Below, one piece after another: positions 28,673 to 38,796 of a stretch of DNA of 64,000 nucleotides. The notes beneath the pieces were generated by a model, which did no database searches, was not told where the DNA came from, and saw only the letters and a list, made by a program, of their open reading frames with translations. Source of the stretch: Desulfovibrio sp. (GTDB lineage: Bacteria; Desulfobacterota; Desulfovibrionia; Desulfovibrionales; Desulfovibrionaceae); NCBI GenBank assembly GCA_031271265.1, contig JAISWB010000071.1, positions 1 through 64,000 on the forward strand, written 5' to 3'. A program made the position numbers and the translations under genes. Position 1 is the stretch's first letter. Each line of letters begins with the position of its first letter.

Positions 28673-29815
28673 TCATTCGCAGTAAACAACATCCATGTCA
28701 AACCGCCCTTCGGCTGACCCGCTTTCACCGCCGGGAGCGCCTTCGTCCGGATCGGACGCGCGGGCATCGAGTTCGAGGAAAACGCGGCTCGGAATGCCGG
28801 TCTGCGTTTCCCGGCACACGATCCACATGTGCTCCGTAAGCGCTTCCATACCCCGGCCGGCCAGAGCGGAAACAAAAAAAACCGTGCGCCCCCCGCGTTG
28901 CGCTTGTTCGGATATATCCTGCAGAAAATCCTCCGCGGCCAGATCGATCTTGGTAATGACCTCAATCTGCCTGCGCTGCCTGAGTTCCGGGGAGAACAAC
29001 TCCAGTTCGCTGTTGAGAAGGTCAAAGCCCGCAAAGGGATCGGCGGGGTCGATGTCTTCTACGCTCAACAGGTGCAGCAGAAAACGCGCGCGCTCCAGAT
29101 GACGGAGAAAACGATGCCCCAGCCCTCTTCCTCTGTGCGCGCCTTCCACCAAACCGGGAATATCGGCAACTACCATGCGCCGTTCCCAAGCGTCGCCGTC
29201 CAGCATGACGCCTAGGTTCGGTTCCAGCGTGGTGAAGGCGTACGGGGCGATCTTGGGTCTGGCGGCGGATACCGTTGCGATAAACGTGGATTTTCCGGCA
29301 TTGGGCAGACCGAGCAAGGCGCAATCCGCGAGGATTTTCAATTCCAGGCCCAGCGTAAACTCCTGTCCCGCTTCGCCGGGTTGGGCGAAACGCGGCGCGC
29401 GCACGACGGCAGATTTGAAATGTTCGTTCCCCTTGCCGCCCCGTCCTCCGGCTGCGACAAGCAGTTCCGCGCCGTCCTCGGACAGATCGCCGAGCAGCTC
29501 ACCCTGCCGGCCCTTGCGCAACACAAATACCTGCGTGCCGACGGGCAATTCCAGAATCAGGTCCTGACCCTTGCGGCCGTTGCACTGCGACCCCTGTCCC
29601 GGTTTGCCGTTTTCCGCTTCATACAGGCGTTTGAGGCGAAAATCATACAATGAAAGCAGGCGGTAAGAAGCACGCAGAATGACGCTGCCGCCGTCACCGC
29701 CGTCACCTCCGTCCGGGCCTCCCCTGGGGATGAACTTCTCACGCCTGAAGGAAACGCAACCGCTCCCGCCCTTGCCGGAACGCACGGTAATCACGGCCTC
29801 ATCTACAAAGCGCAT
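28673..29815 (-). CDS. obgE: GTPase ObgE
   Basis: Obg glycine-rich N-terminal domain, LPNAGKSTFI G1, DIPGLVEGAHRGRGLGHRFLRH. Confidence 0.96.
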   Translation of the reverse strand: MRFVDEAVITVRSGKGGSGCVSFRREKFIPRGGPDGGDGGDGGSVILRASYRLLSLYDFRLKRLYEAENGKPGQGSQCNGRKGQDLILELPVGTQVFVLRKGRQGELLGDLSEDGAELLVAAGGRGGKGNEHFKSAVVRAPRFAQPGEAGQEFTLGLELKILADCALLGLPNAGKSTFIATVSAARPKIAPYAFTTLEPNLGVMLDGDAWERRMVVADIPGLVEGAHRGRGLGHRFLRHLERARFLLHLLSVEDIDPADPFAGFDLLNSELELFSPELRQRRQIEVITKIDLAAEDFLQDISEQAQRGGRTVFFVSALAGRGMEALTEHMWIVCRETQTGIPSRVFLELDARASDPDEGAPGGESGSAEGRFDMDVVYCE

Positions 29816-29938
29816 CCGAAATATCCCGTAACCGGCACTTCAACACGCCGTATGCGGCCTGCCGTGCACGGCAAAAACCGCTGAAAAAAACGTACGCGGC
29901 GCAATGAGTATTTTGTCGGCATGCCGACCGCAACGCGC

Positions 29939-30211
29939 CTAGCCGGCTTGCGCCGGAAGCACATGCACCCTGGTCAGCACGCGGTTCTTGCGCACATATT
30001 TTTCAAACTTCACTATGCCGTCCCTGACGGCAAAAATGGTAAAATCCCTGCCCAATCCCGTGCCTGTCCCGGGATGCACGCGGGTGCCGAGCTGGCGCAC
30101 GATGATGTTGCCCGCAAGCACGGACTGGCCGCCGAAACGTTTGATCCCGCGGCGCTGTCCAGCGCTGTCGCGGCCGTTGCGTGAACTGCCGCCCGCCTTT
30201 TTATGTGCCAT
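29939..30211 (-). CDS. rpmA: 50S ribosomal protein L27
   Basis: [29 protein letters not shown]. Confidence 0.98.
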   Translation of the reverse strand: MAHKKAGGSSRNGRDSAGQRRGIKRFGGQSVLAGNIIVRQLGTRVHPGTGTGLGRDFTIFAVRDGIVKFEKYVRKNRVLTRVHVLPAQAG

Positions 30212-30225
30212 GGCCGGCCTCCCTG

Positions 30226-30564
30226 TCAGGACGAAATGGATGTGATGCGGACGGCGGAATACATTTGCCGATGTCCTTTGGTGCGTCGTGAGTCATGGCG
30301 GCGCCGTTTCTTGAAGACAAGAATCTTTTCACCGCGTCCGTGTTCCAGCACTTCAGCCGTAACTCTGGCATTTTCCACATAGGGTTTGCCTACGGCAAGG
30401 GCTTCGCCTCCAAGCAGGAGTACCTTGTCCATGACGACCTCACTCCCGACTTCGGCCTCAAGGGCCGCAACGCGCAGGTAGGCGCCTTCCTCGACGCGGA
30501 ACTGTTTGCCGCCGGTTTCTATGACTGCGTACATGTATTCCTCCAAAAAGATAGAGTGCGGCAT
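30226..30564 (-). CDS. rplU: 50S ribosomal protein L21
   Basis: [17 protein letters not shown] (internal start of the ORF), [16 protein letters not shown]. Confidence 0.97.
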   Translation of the reverse strand: MPHSIFLEEYMYAVIETGGKQFRVEEGAYLRVAALEAEVGSEVVMDKVLLLGGEALAVGKPYVENARVTAEVLEHGRGEKILVFKKRRRHDSRRTKGHRQMYSAVRITSISS

Positions 30565-30590
30565 TTACCCTCTGCCGCTTCGCATGTCAA
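30562..30590 (-). promoter_or_regulatory. candidate promoter for rplU-rpmA-obgE
   Basis: Minus strand TTGACA - 17 nt - TAAATG directly upstream of rplU. Confidence 0.4.
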
Positions 30591-30811
30591 GCGACGGGCA
30601 ACGGGAAAAGCCCTGCGCGGGCTGCTTGCCTTTGCGCGGCCGGGAACCGCCCGGCACAAACTGCACGTGGCGCAGCCGCAGGCTTTGCGCGGACGAATGA
30701 GCTGATGCGCGGGAAAAATCAAACGGCCTTGAGCTTGGTCAAGGCGGGCCTGCGTCTGCCCGGACCGACGGCGGGACACGGGGTACCGAACCGGGCAGGA
30801 CCGCCGTTTCC

Positions 30812-30949
30812 CTAATGGTGCAGATGCTCCCCTTTGGATATGCGCATCAGCGCCGTATACAGCATCCATACAAAATACACGCCGATGAGACCCACACCTA
30901 TCCACGCATCGGAAGAATGGGAAAGATTGGCCGTGAAAATGTGCGACAT
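30812..30949 (-). CDS. small (45 aa) single-TM protein
   Basis: MSHIFTANLSHSSDAWIGVGLIGVYFVWMLYTALMRISKGEHLHH; not in the ORF track because of length. Confidence 0.5.
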   Translation of the reverse strand: MSHIFTANLSHSSDAWIGVGLIGVYFVWMLYTALMRISKGEHLHH

Positions 30950-31296
30950 AAACAACCCCGCAGAAGAGTATGACGTTCAACAGCCCGCCGAGCTTTGCCC
31001 TTTGCCCGGCGTCAGGTGTCGTGACATTCTGCGAATGACATGACTCCCGTGATTTTTACCCTGCCCGATACAGAAGTCAAGGGAAGATTTCGGCATGACG
31101 AAAAACGCCCTTGTTTCAACGGCGTATCTTTTCGTCCATCCTGTCTGTGCCGCGATGGAGTAGTCGGCAGTTGAGGCAGGCAGCGGCAGTTTTTTTACAA
31201 AGTTTCCCGAAAAGTGCTTGTTTTTGTTTCGCATAAGGATAAATATCAAGCTCGTCGGCGGCTGACTGAAATCGGAATGAAGAGGAGGAAAACCGC

Positions 31297-34011
31297 TTGT
31301 CTATTCGTAGGCGCCTGATTTCGACCATTACCGTCTGCCTGTTCCTGGTATGCGGATGTATCTCAACTGTCGTTTATATTTTGGCACGGCAAGCTGCGAT
31401 GGAGTCGTTTTTCTACCTGTCTACAAGCCAATTAGAGCGTATTGAAGAACGGATCGCCACGTTTATGGAACCCGGCGAGATGAACGTAAAATACTTAGCA
31501 AATCTTGATATGGTGCGCGGTTCCCGCGGCAAACTGACCAGCTACCTGGATACAACTGAAGTATCGACACTTTTGTATAAAAACCATCCGCCTTATGAAC
31601 AGCAAATTTACGATGAGTTCATCAAGATACACAATGCCAACGCCAACTTCGGGTTGGTGTTCATGGCGAACGATGATGGACAATACGCTCAGGCGCCGGA
31701 AGGATCAATCAAAAATCCGCACTATGATCCGCGTGAACGTTCATGGTATAAAGAAGTTATGGCCGATGAGCAGGAGGTGACGATTTCTTCACCTTATCTG
31801 ACAACGGGCGGCGGCATGGTCTGCAGCATCATGGTCAAAACGCGCGATCTTGCCGGCAGGCATTTAGGCATGGTGGGCGTGGATTACAGCCTGGAAAGCC
31901 TGATCGGCGATTTGAACTCACGCAAGATTCTCAATACCGGCTATATTACAGTATTCGACAATCATGGTAAAATTATTGTTGACGGACATCATCCCGAATT
32001 TGTCGGCCTGGATCCTAAACACTATCCGGAGCTGCGCAGACAGATGGCCGAGGCCGGGAACGGGTCCATGTACGGCATCGGGACGCGGGGAGTGAAGGAA
32101 TACATTGTAACCAGCACCATGAAGTCCACGGGCTGGACTCTGGCTGTTGTCTTCGACGAGGCCGAGATGACGGCGTCATCCAACGCATTGTTGGCCGCGA
32201 TACTGATCGCCTCGGCAATTATATTTGCGTTCGCGCTCACGGCAACCATTTTTATAGCGCACGATATCGTTCGCCCGATTGAGAGACTGACCGAAGCCTC
32301 GGCCATGATTTCCAGCGGCGAGTATGAAAACTCCGCTGAACTGCGCAGGCAGCTTGCGGAAAAACTCAATGTCGGGGGACAGGGCGAAAGCCGGAAGCTG
32401 GCCGAGTCGCTTAAGGTGATGGTGGGAACCTTGCAGGAGCGGATTGAGGCCGCCCTCGCCGCGGCCCAGGCGAAAAGCCTGTTCCTCGCCAACATGAGCC
32501 ATGAGATCCGCACCCCCATGAACGCCATTATCGGCATGACGGCCATCGGGAAAAAGGCGACCGATGTGCAGCGCAAGGACTATGCCTTCGGCAAAATAGA
32601 GGATGCGTCCAATCATCTTCTGGCCGTCATCAACGACATCCTCGACATGTCGAAGATAGAGGCCGGCAAGGTGGAGCTTTCTCCGGCGGCGTTCTGTTTT
32701 GAAGCAATGCTGCGCCGGGTGGCAGGCATAATCAATTTCCGCATGGACGAAAAAGGTCTGTCTTTCAACGTCCACATTGATCCGGCCATCCCTGCGGTGC
32801 TGGTGGGGGATGATCAACGTCTGGCGCAGGTCGTGACGAATTTACTCTCCAACGCGGCGAAGTTCACACCGGAAGGCGGCGCCGTAGCGTTGGATACCGT
32901 CCTCCTCGGCGAAACAGACGGGCTGTGCGAAATACAAATCAGCGTGGCGGACAACGGCATCGGTATCAACCCCGAACAGCAGGCGCACCTGTTTACGTCC
33001 TTTCAGCAAGCCGAAAACGGCATCACCAGAAAATACGGCGGCACCGGGCTGGGGCTTGCCATTTCCAAGCACTTCGTCGAGTTGATGCACGGGCGCATAT
33101 GGGTGGAATCGTCGCCGGGAGAGGGCGCTGTATTCGCATTTACGGTGCGGTTGGCCAAGGGTGAGGACATGCTGCAACCGTTGCCGGATCCGGACGTGCG
33201 TTGGAGCGACATCCGCGTCATGATCATTGACGACGAGCCGGATGTCCGCGAGAATTTCATGGAGATTGCGCTTGGGCTGGGTATCGACTGCGTTGCGGCG
33301 GACGGCGGCGACTACGCCCTGGCTCTGGTGGAGAAAAACGGGCCGTACAACATATATTTTGTGGACCGGCGGATGCCGGGCATGGATGGGCTCACCCTGG
33401 CCCGCCGGCTGAAAGAAAGCGGGGGAGATCGCTGTTCCGTAATCATGATTTCCGCCGCCGAGTGGGACGACGTCAAAGAAGCGGTAAGCCGGGCGGGGAT
33501 AGACAAATTTTTGTCCAAACCCCTGTTCCCCTCGGCTGTAGCCGAGGTGATCAACGAGTGCATGGGCCTTGCCGGCACCCTCGAACCGGAAACGCCGCAT
33601 GAGGACATTGAAAATATTTTTGCGGGGTGCCGGGTGCTGTTGACCGAAGATGTGGAAATCAACCGCGAGATTGTGATGACGCTGCTGGAGCCCACGGGAA
33701 TGCAAATCGACTGCGCGGAAAACGGCATACAAGCTGTGGAGTTGTTCAGTGCAAATCCGGATAAATACGATGCTATTCTAATGGATATGCAGATGCCGGA
33801 AATGGACGGGCTGGAGGCCACGCGCCGCATTCGCGCTATGGATGAACCGAAGGCGAAAACCGTTCCCATTATTGCCATGACCGCAAACGTGTTGAAAGAG
33901 GATATTGAAAAATGCCGCCTGGCCGGGATGAACGCGCATGTGGGGAAACCTTTGAATTTGGACGAGGTGTTGAAGGAACTGAACAATTTCGTGGAAAAAA
34001 GAAATTGTTGA
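31297..34011 (+). CDS. membrane hybrid sensor histidine kinase (Cache-like sensor, HisKA, HATPase_c, two receiver domains)
   Basis: SHEIRTPMNAIIGM H-box, GTGLGLAISKHFVELMHG, two REC domains (VDRRMPGMDG, MDMQMPEMDG); TTG start with strong SD agaggagga. Confidence 0.92.
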   Translation: MSIRRRLISTITVCLFLVCGCISTVVYILARQAAMESFFYLSTSQLERIEERIATFMEPGEMNVKYLANLDMVRGSRGKLTSYLDTTEVSTLLYKNHPPYEQQIYDEFIKIHNANANFGLVFMANDDGQYAQAPEGSIKNPHYDPRERSWYKEVMADEQEVTISSPYLTTGGGMVCSIMVKTRDLAGRHLGMVGVDYSLESLIGDLNSRKILNTGYITVFDNHGKIIVDGHHPEFVGLDPKHYPELRRQMAEAGNGSMYGIGTRGVKEYIVTSTMKSTGWTLAVVFDEAEMTASSNALLAAILIASAIIFAFALTATIFIAHDIVRPIERLTEASAMISSGEYENSAELRRQLAEKLNVGGQGESRKLAESLKVMVGTLQERIEAALAAAQAKSLFLANMSHEIRTPMNAIIGMTAIGKKATDVQRKDYAFGKIEDASNHLLAVINDILDMSKIEAGKVELSPAAFCFEAMLRRVAGIINFRMDEKGLSFNVHIDPAIPAVLVGDDQRLAQVVTNLLSNAAKFTPEGGAVALDTVLLGETDGLCEIQISVADNGIGINPEQQAHLFTSFQQAENGITRKYGGTGLGLAISKHFVELMHGRIWVESSPGEGAVFAFTVRLAKGEDMLQPLPDPDVRWSDIRVMIIDDEPDVRENFMEIALGLGIDCVAADGGDYALALVEKNGPYNIYFVDRRMPGMDGLTLARRLKESGGDRCSVIMISAAEWDDVKEAVSRAGIDKFLSKPLFPSAVAEVINECMGLAGTLEPETPHEDIENIFAGCRVLLTEDVEINREIVMTLLEPTGMQIDCAENGIQAVELFSANPDKYDAILMDMQMPEMDGLEATRRIRAMDEPKAKTVPIIAMTANVLKEDIEKCRLAGMNAHVGKPLNLDEVLKELNNFVEKRNC

Positions 34012-34048
34012 TGTAAACGACACTTTCCCTATCCCATACCTGAAAAAA

Positions 34049-34645
34049 ATGCCTTCTTCAAGACGCCGCACTGCCGAGCGCGAGGCCAAAATCCGGCAGG
34101 TGCTCAGCCTGCGCCGTAAAGATCTGACCCTGGTGCTCAACAATATTCACGATCCGCACAACGTTTCGGCGATACTGCGCAGTTGTGACGCCTTCGGCGT
34201 GCCTGAAGTGCACCTGTATTATACGGATACACCTTTTCCGGCCCTTGCCGCAGGCAGTTCCGCCTCGGCACGCAAGTGGGTAAAAACCGTCCGGCACTGG
34301 GATATGTCGTCGCTGTCGGCAAGCTTGCGGGCCGGAAACATGCGCGTCTATGCCGCGAGTTGTTCCGCTTCCGCCGTATCCCTGTATGATTTGGATCTCA
34401 TGTTGCCGGCGGCCTTTATCCTGGGCAACGAACACCGGGGATTGGATGCGGAGTTTGCCGTCCTTGCCGATGCCGAAGTCTACATACCCATGTACGGCAT
34501 GGTTCAAAGCTTCAACGTGTCCGTTGCCGCAGCCCTGCTCCTGGGCGAAGCGTCACGCCGAAAAAAAGCGGCCGGGCAGTACGCGCGGCCGACTTACAGT
34601 GCGGAGGAACTCGCGGCGCTTTACGCCGAGTGGATTGAAAAGTGA
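34049..34645 (+). CDS. TrmH/SpoU-family RNA 2'-O-methyltransferase
   Basis: NNIHDPHNVSAILRSCDAFGV, ILGNEHRGLDAE, IPMYGMVQSFNVSVAAALLLGEA. Confidence 0.9.
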   Translation: MPSSRRRTAEREAKIRQVLSLRRKDLTLVLNNIHDPHNVSAILRSCDAFGVPEVHLYYTDTPFPALAAGSSASARKWVKTVRHWDMSSLSASLRAGNMRVYAASCSASAVSLYDLDLMLPAAFILGNEHRGLDAEFAVLADAEVYIPMYGMVQSFNVSVAAALLLGEASRRKKAAGQYARPTYSAEELAALYAEWIEK

Positions 34646-34741
34646 AGCGGATCCGCCGGCACAAATACATTGCGCCGGACAACACCGCGCCGCTTACACG
34701 CTCATGAGAAACAACTGTTGCGCTGTAAAGGATAACGACAT

Positions 34742-35353
34742 TTATTTCGGCTTGCCGACGGACTGGATGATCAAAATCTTGTAGCCTTCGGGGAGCTTCA
34801 ATTCGTTTTTCAGCACGTCGACGCCCGTGGCCTTGACCACATTGGCCAGACCGGCCGAGGCGCAGTACAGCCCCACATTCTGGTAGATAGAACCCAGGTG
34901 CATGGCGCCGTACAATCCTTCGGGGGCGGCGTACACCAAGGTCAGCGGGGCGCCTCCGAAGACCTTGACCGTATCACGGCTCAGTACTTTGGTCAAAGTA
35001 TGCGCCGCGCCGTCATAGCGCCACACGCCCGTGCCCGTGGCCGCATAAATTGCCGCCTGTTGCGAATTTTTCGCAGTCGGAACCGTGCGCCGGCCATCCT
35101 GACGGTTCACGCCGAACGCCGCCCACAGCAAGTTGCTCAGCTCCTGCTGCGACAGAACCTGCTCGGAAAAACTGCGGTTGCTTTTGCGCTCGCTCAGGGC
35201 TTTCATCAAGGGCACCCCGCCGCTCTTGTCCGGCGCCGGCAGGGTTATGACGGCAGCGTCCGCAGCCGAAGCCGCGCCTGCAAAAGGAAAGGAAAACAGC
35301 AACAACGCCGCGGCGGCGACCGCAAGCAAATACGAAAATTTCGTGCCCTTCAT
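34742..35353 (-). CDS. exported nitroreductase-family protein (SagB-like)
   Basis: Signal peptide MKGTKFSYLLAVAAAALLLFSFPFAGAASA, RKSNRSFSEQVLSQQELSNLLWAAFGVNR. Confidence 0.85.
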   Translation of the reverse strand: MKGTKFSYLLAVAAAALLLFSFPFAGAASAADAAVITLPAPDKSGGVPLMKALSERKSNRSFSEQVLSQQELSNLLWAAFGVNRQDGRRTVPTAKNSQQAAIYAATGTGVWRYDGAAHTLTKVLSRDTVKVFGGAPLTLVYAAPEGLYGAMHLGSIYQNVGLYCASAGLANVVKATGVDVLKNELKLPEGYKILIIQSVGKPK

Positions 35354-35537
35354 CTGAAATTCCTTTATGGTTTGAAACCTCTCCCTATCAGGGAGCCTCA
35401 TTTGACGCCCGGTAAAGTCGGGCATACCCCTTTCCGAATAAACCCTCCCTTCAGGGGAGGGAACAATCCACCCGACTCCCGTCCGCCGGGGCGGTGCCGG
35501 CCGGCGTACGGAGCCGGATGTGGATTGAAACATCATT
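35351..35537 (-). repeat. Dispersed element, copy B (ends in start codon of the nitroreductase gene)
   Basis: Reverse complement reads atgatgtttcaatccacatccggctccg...gggagaggtttcaaaccataaaggaatttcagATG. Confidence 0.85.
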
Positions 35538-35783
35538 GCTGCCTCAATACTTTTAAAGTTTTTGTTCCCCTTCCGGGTACAAGCTTCGAAAACAGGCCGC
35601 TTATACCTTACGGGGAGGCAAAAGACAAGGCGCCGGCGTGGAGCCTGCATACGCATGAAGGCTCCGGACACCCTGTCTTTGCGGCATTGCCTTGAGCCGG
35701 CCGGCTGTTTTGCCGTCGGAACGAACTGCCTGAAAAAACAGTGCAAATATGCAGAAACAGCCGTAAACAGCATTGCCGGTTTC

Positions 35784-35812
35784 TTGACAAGAGGATGCGG
35801 GCCGTCTATACG
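35784..35812 (+). promoter_or_regulatory. sigma-70-type promoter upstream of hppA
   Basis: TTGACA - 17 nt - TATACG. Confidence 0.6.
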
Positions 35813-35910
35813 ATACCCACACGCACGCATGTCCGGATTCCGAAACGGACGTGAAGCCGCACGGTTTGCGGCGCTGTGCTGAGAAGCGCACCCAACAGGG
35901 AGGAAAGCTT

Positions 35911-37986
35911 ATGGCGACCTTCGGACTTTTGTTCGCGCTGGCCTGCGCGGCATTCGCAATTGTACACGGGATACGCTCCGGCAAAGAAATATCCGCACTG
36001 CCCGCGGGCAACGAGCGGATGCAGGAGATTGCGGGCGCCGTGCAGGAAGGCGCCGGCGCCTACCTGAAACGCCAATACAGAACTATTGCCGTCGTCGGCT
36101 GTGTGTTGTTCATCCTGCTGTGGGCGATCCTGGGTTTCGGCACCGCGTTCGGCTTCGCCCTGGGCGCGGCTCTTTCAGGAGCGGCGGGCTTCATCGGCAT
36201 GAATGTTTCCGTCAAGGCCAACGTGCGTACCGCGGCGGCAGCGCAGCAGGGCCTGTCCGAAGCCCTGGCCGTTGCCTTCAAGGGCGGGTCCATCACCGGG
36301 TTTCTTGTGGTCGGGCTTGGTCTGGCCGGCGTGGCCGGATATTATTCCCTGTTGAACCTGCTCTGTGCCGGCGAGCCCGCTGAAATCGTCAAGCCCCTGA
36401 TCGGGTTCGGCTTCGGCGGTTCCCTGATTTCGATATTCGCCAGACTCGGCGGCGGTATTTTCACCAAGGGCGCCGATGTAGGCGCCGACCTCGTGGGCAA
36501 GGTCGAGGCCGGGATCCCCGAGGACGATCCCCGCAATCCCGCGGTCATCGCCGATAACGTCGGCGACAATGTCGGCGATTGCGCGGGTATGGCCGCCGAT
36601 CTTTTTGAAACCTACGCCGTGACCGTCATCGCCACCATGTTGCTCGGCACCCTGCTGATCAAGGGCGCGGAAGCGCGCGCAGCCGCATATCCCCTGGCTC
36701 TCGGCGGATTTTCCATTCTGGCCTCGGTTTTCGCATGCCGTTTCGTCACCATCGGCCCGGACGGCAAAATCATGAAGGCGCTGTACAAGGGACTGCTTGC
36801 GGCAGGCGCGGCCGCCGTCGCGGGCTTTTTGCCGATCACCTACATTTTCATGCCTGACGACGCGTTGCGGGCCTCCATGGGTATCGCAGGCGGCGCGGCC
36901 TTACGGCTCTACTGCGCGTCCCTGGTGGGTCTGCTGTTGACCGGGCTGCTGGTCTGGATCACGGAATACTACACCTCGACGGAATATGCCCCGGTGCGCC
37001 GTGTGGCCGAATCTTCACAGACCGGGCACGCGACGAACATCATCGCCGGGCTGGCCCTGTCCATGCGCTCTTCGGCTCTTCCCGTTCTGGCCGTATGTTT
37101 CAGCATCTACGCGGCCTATATGCTCGCAGGCCTGTACGGCATTGCCGTGGCCGCGACGGCCATGCTCTCCCTGACCGGCATCATAGTGGCCATCGACGCT
37201 TACGGGCCCATAACCGACAATGCAGGCGGCATAGCCGAGATGGCGGAACTTCCCCCCTACGTCCGGGCCGTGACCGATCCCCTCGATGCCGTCGGCAACA
37301 CCACGAAAGCCGTGACCAAGGGCTATGCCATAGGCTCGGCCGGCCTGGCCGCCCTGGTGCTCTTCGCCGATTATACGCACGCCCTGGAAGCAGCCGGGCG
37401 CAGTATCAGTTTTGACCTTTCCGCTCCCCCGGTCATCATCGGCCTGTTCATAGGCGGCCTGGTCCCCTATGTCTTCGGCGCCATGGCCATGGAGGCGGTC
37501 GGCCGGGCGGCGGGTTCCGTGGTCAACGAAGTGCGTCGCCAGTTCCGCGAAATCGCGGGCATCATGGAAGGCAAGGCTAAACCGGATTATTCACGGACCG
37601 TGGACATGCTGACCAAGGCCGCCATCCGTGAAATGATCGCCCCGTCGCTGCTGCCCGTTCTGGTTCCGATCTGCGTCGGACTGGTCATGCGCCTGCTGAT
37701 GGGTCCGGATGCCGGCGTACAGGCCCTGGGCGGCGTACTCATGGGGTCTATAGTAACGGGCATTTTCGTCGCCTTTTCCATGACGACGGGCGGCGGCGCC
37801 TGGGACAACGCCAAAAAATATATTGAAGACAACCATTTCGGGGGGAAAGGCTCGGACCCGCACAAGGCCGCCGTCACCGGCGACACGGTGGGCGATCCCT
37901 ACAAGGACACCGCCGGCCCGGCCATCAACCCCCTCATCAAAATCATCAACATCGTCGCGTTGCTGATAGTGCCTCTTCTGGCCTGA
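35911..37986 (+). CDS. hppA: membrane-bound proton-translocating pyrophosphatase
   Basis: [41 protein letters not shown] aggaaag before ATG 35911. Confidence 0.96.
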   Translation: MATFGLLFALACAAFAIVHGIRSGKEISALPAGNERMQEIAGAVQEGAGAYLKRQYRTIAVVGCVLFILLWAILGFGTAFGFALGAALSGAAGFIGMNVSVKANVRTAAAAQQGLSEALAVAFKGGSITGFLVVGLGLAGVAGYYSLLNLLCAGEPAEIVKPLIGFGFGGSLISIFARLGGGIFTKGADVGADLVGKVEAGIPEDDPRNPAVIADNVGDNVGDCAGMAADLFETYAVTVIATMLLGTLLIKGAEARAAAYPLALGGFSILASVFACRFVTIGPDGKIMKALYKGLLAAGAAAVAGFLPITYIFMPDDALRASMGIAGGAALRLYCASLVGLLLTGLLVWITEYYTSTEYAPVRRVAESSQTGHATNIIAGLALSMRSSALPVLAVCFSIYAAYMLAGLYGIAVAATAMLSLTGIIVAIDAYGPITDNAGGIAEMAELPPYVRAVTDPLDAVGNTTKAVTKGYAIGSAGLAALVLFADYTHALEAAGRSISFDLSAPPVIIGLFIGGLVPYVFGAMAMEAVGRAAGSVVNEVRRQFREIAGIMEGKAKPDYSRTVDMLTKAAIREMIAPSLLPVLVPICVGLVMRLLMGPDAGVQALGGVLMGSIVTGIFVAFSMTTGGGAWDNAKKYIEDNHFGGKGSDPHKAAVTGDTVGDPYKDTAGPAINPLIKIINIVALLIVPLLA

Positions 37987-38009
37987 GCACAGTACGGACA
38001 CAACACCGA

Positions 38010-38047
38010 CGACAACGGCGGCCGGGGACTTTCCCCGGCCGTTGTCG
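38010..38047 (+). terminator. strong hairpin after hppA
   Basis: CGACAACGG(cgg)CCGGGGA-ctt-TCCCCGGCCGTTGTCG; no long T tract. Confidence 0.55.
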
Positions 38048-38280
38048 TTGCACAAAAATACAAGGGAGGGACGCTCATCTTGAACCGGATTGGATTTCGG
38101 TTTATAGGTCTGCAGGATGTAAGATACGCTTTGAAAGAACAGGGGCGCACAATGACTTGTTTGGAAGATAAAAAGGGGATATTTTCCAGTTATTTTTTCA
38201 ATATATAAAAAAGTAAGCAGAATAGATATAAAGAAATTTTTGATAAAGAAGACGTCGGAACATCTTTGCAAAAACACGCG

Positions 38281-38640
38281 CTATGCGCTGCCGCCGCGGC
38301 GCGCCATGTAGGCGGCCTCTTCCGGGGTCAGGCCGGCTATGCGCACAACAGCCAATGTAAATCCGCTGTGGTTGCCGGGCGAACAGGCGGGGCACCCCTC
38401 GGACAAAATCAGGCACCGCTCGTCCAGCTTGCTCACGTCCACACCGGCGGAAAGCAGCAACTCGGTTGTTTTACCCATCTCCCACAGCACCGGTTTGCCG
38501 CATACATGGCATTCCACATACAGCATTTCCGGATCATACATCGTCCTGACCCCGACCGGATGCCGACTCCCGCCCTGAATGCGGTCGCGGGCATACTCCG
38601 GCGCCGGATCGGATAAAATCTGTTTCTCGTTCGACATCAC
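38281..38640 (-). CDS. conserved hypothetical, possible zinc-binding (CxxC) protein
   Basis: ECHVCGKPV and EGCPACSPGNHSG cysteine pairs. Confidence 0.6.
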   Translation of the reverse strand: MMSNEKQILSDPAPEYARDRIQGGSRHPVGVRTMYDPEMLYVECHVCGKPVLWEMGKTTELLLSAGVDVSKLDERCLILSEGCPACSPGNHSGFTLAVVRIAGLTPEEAAYMARRGGSA

Positions 38641-38796
38641 GCCTGCTCCCTATTTCCAAGTCCGCCCATATACGGCATGTATTCTAAGCTCTTGTTGCGT
38701 AAAATCAAGTGCCGGGCAGGCAATGGGCGCACTTTTTCCAGTCCCGGCATAAAATTTCCTGTCGTGTTTTCTGCCGTTCTACACTATACTGCAACC

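Noticed and set aside
34618-34645. gagtggattgaaaagtga as another CRISPR-like handle
   Set aside because: It is the coding end of the TrmH-like gene (EWIEK*), with no hairpin and mismatched handle.
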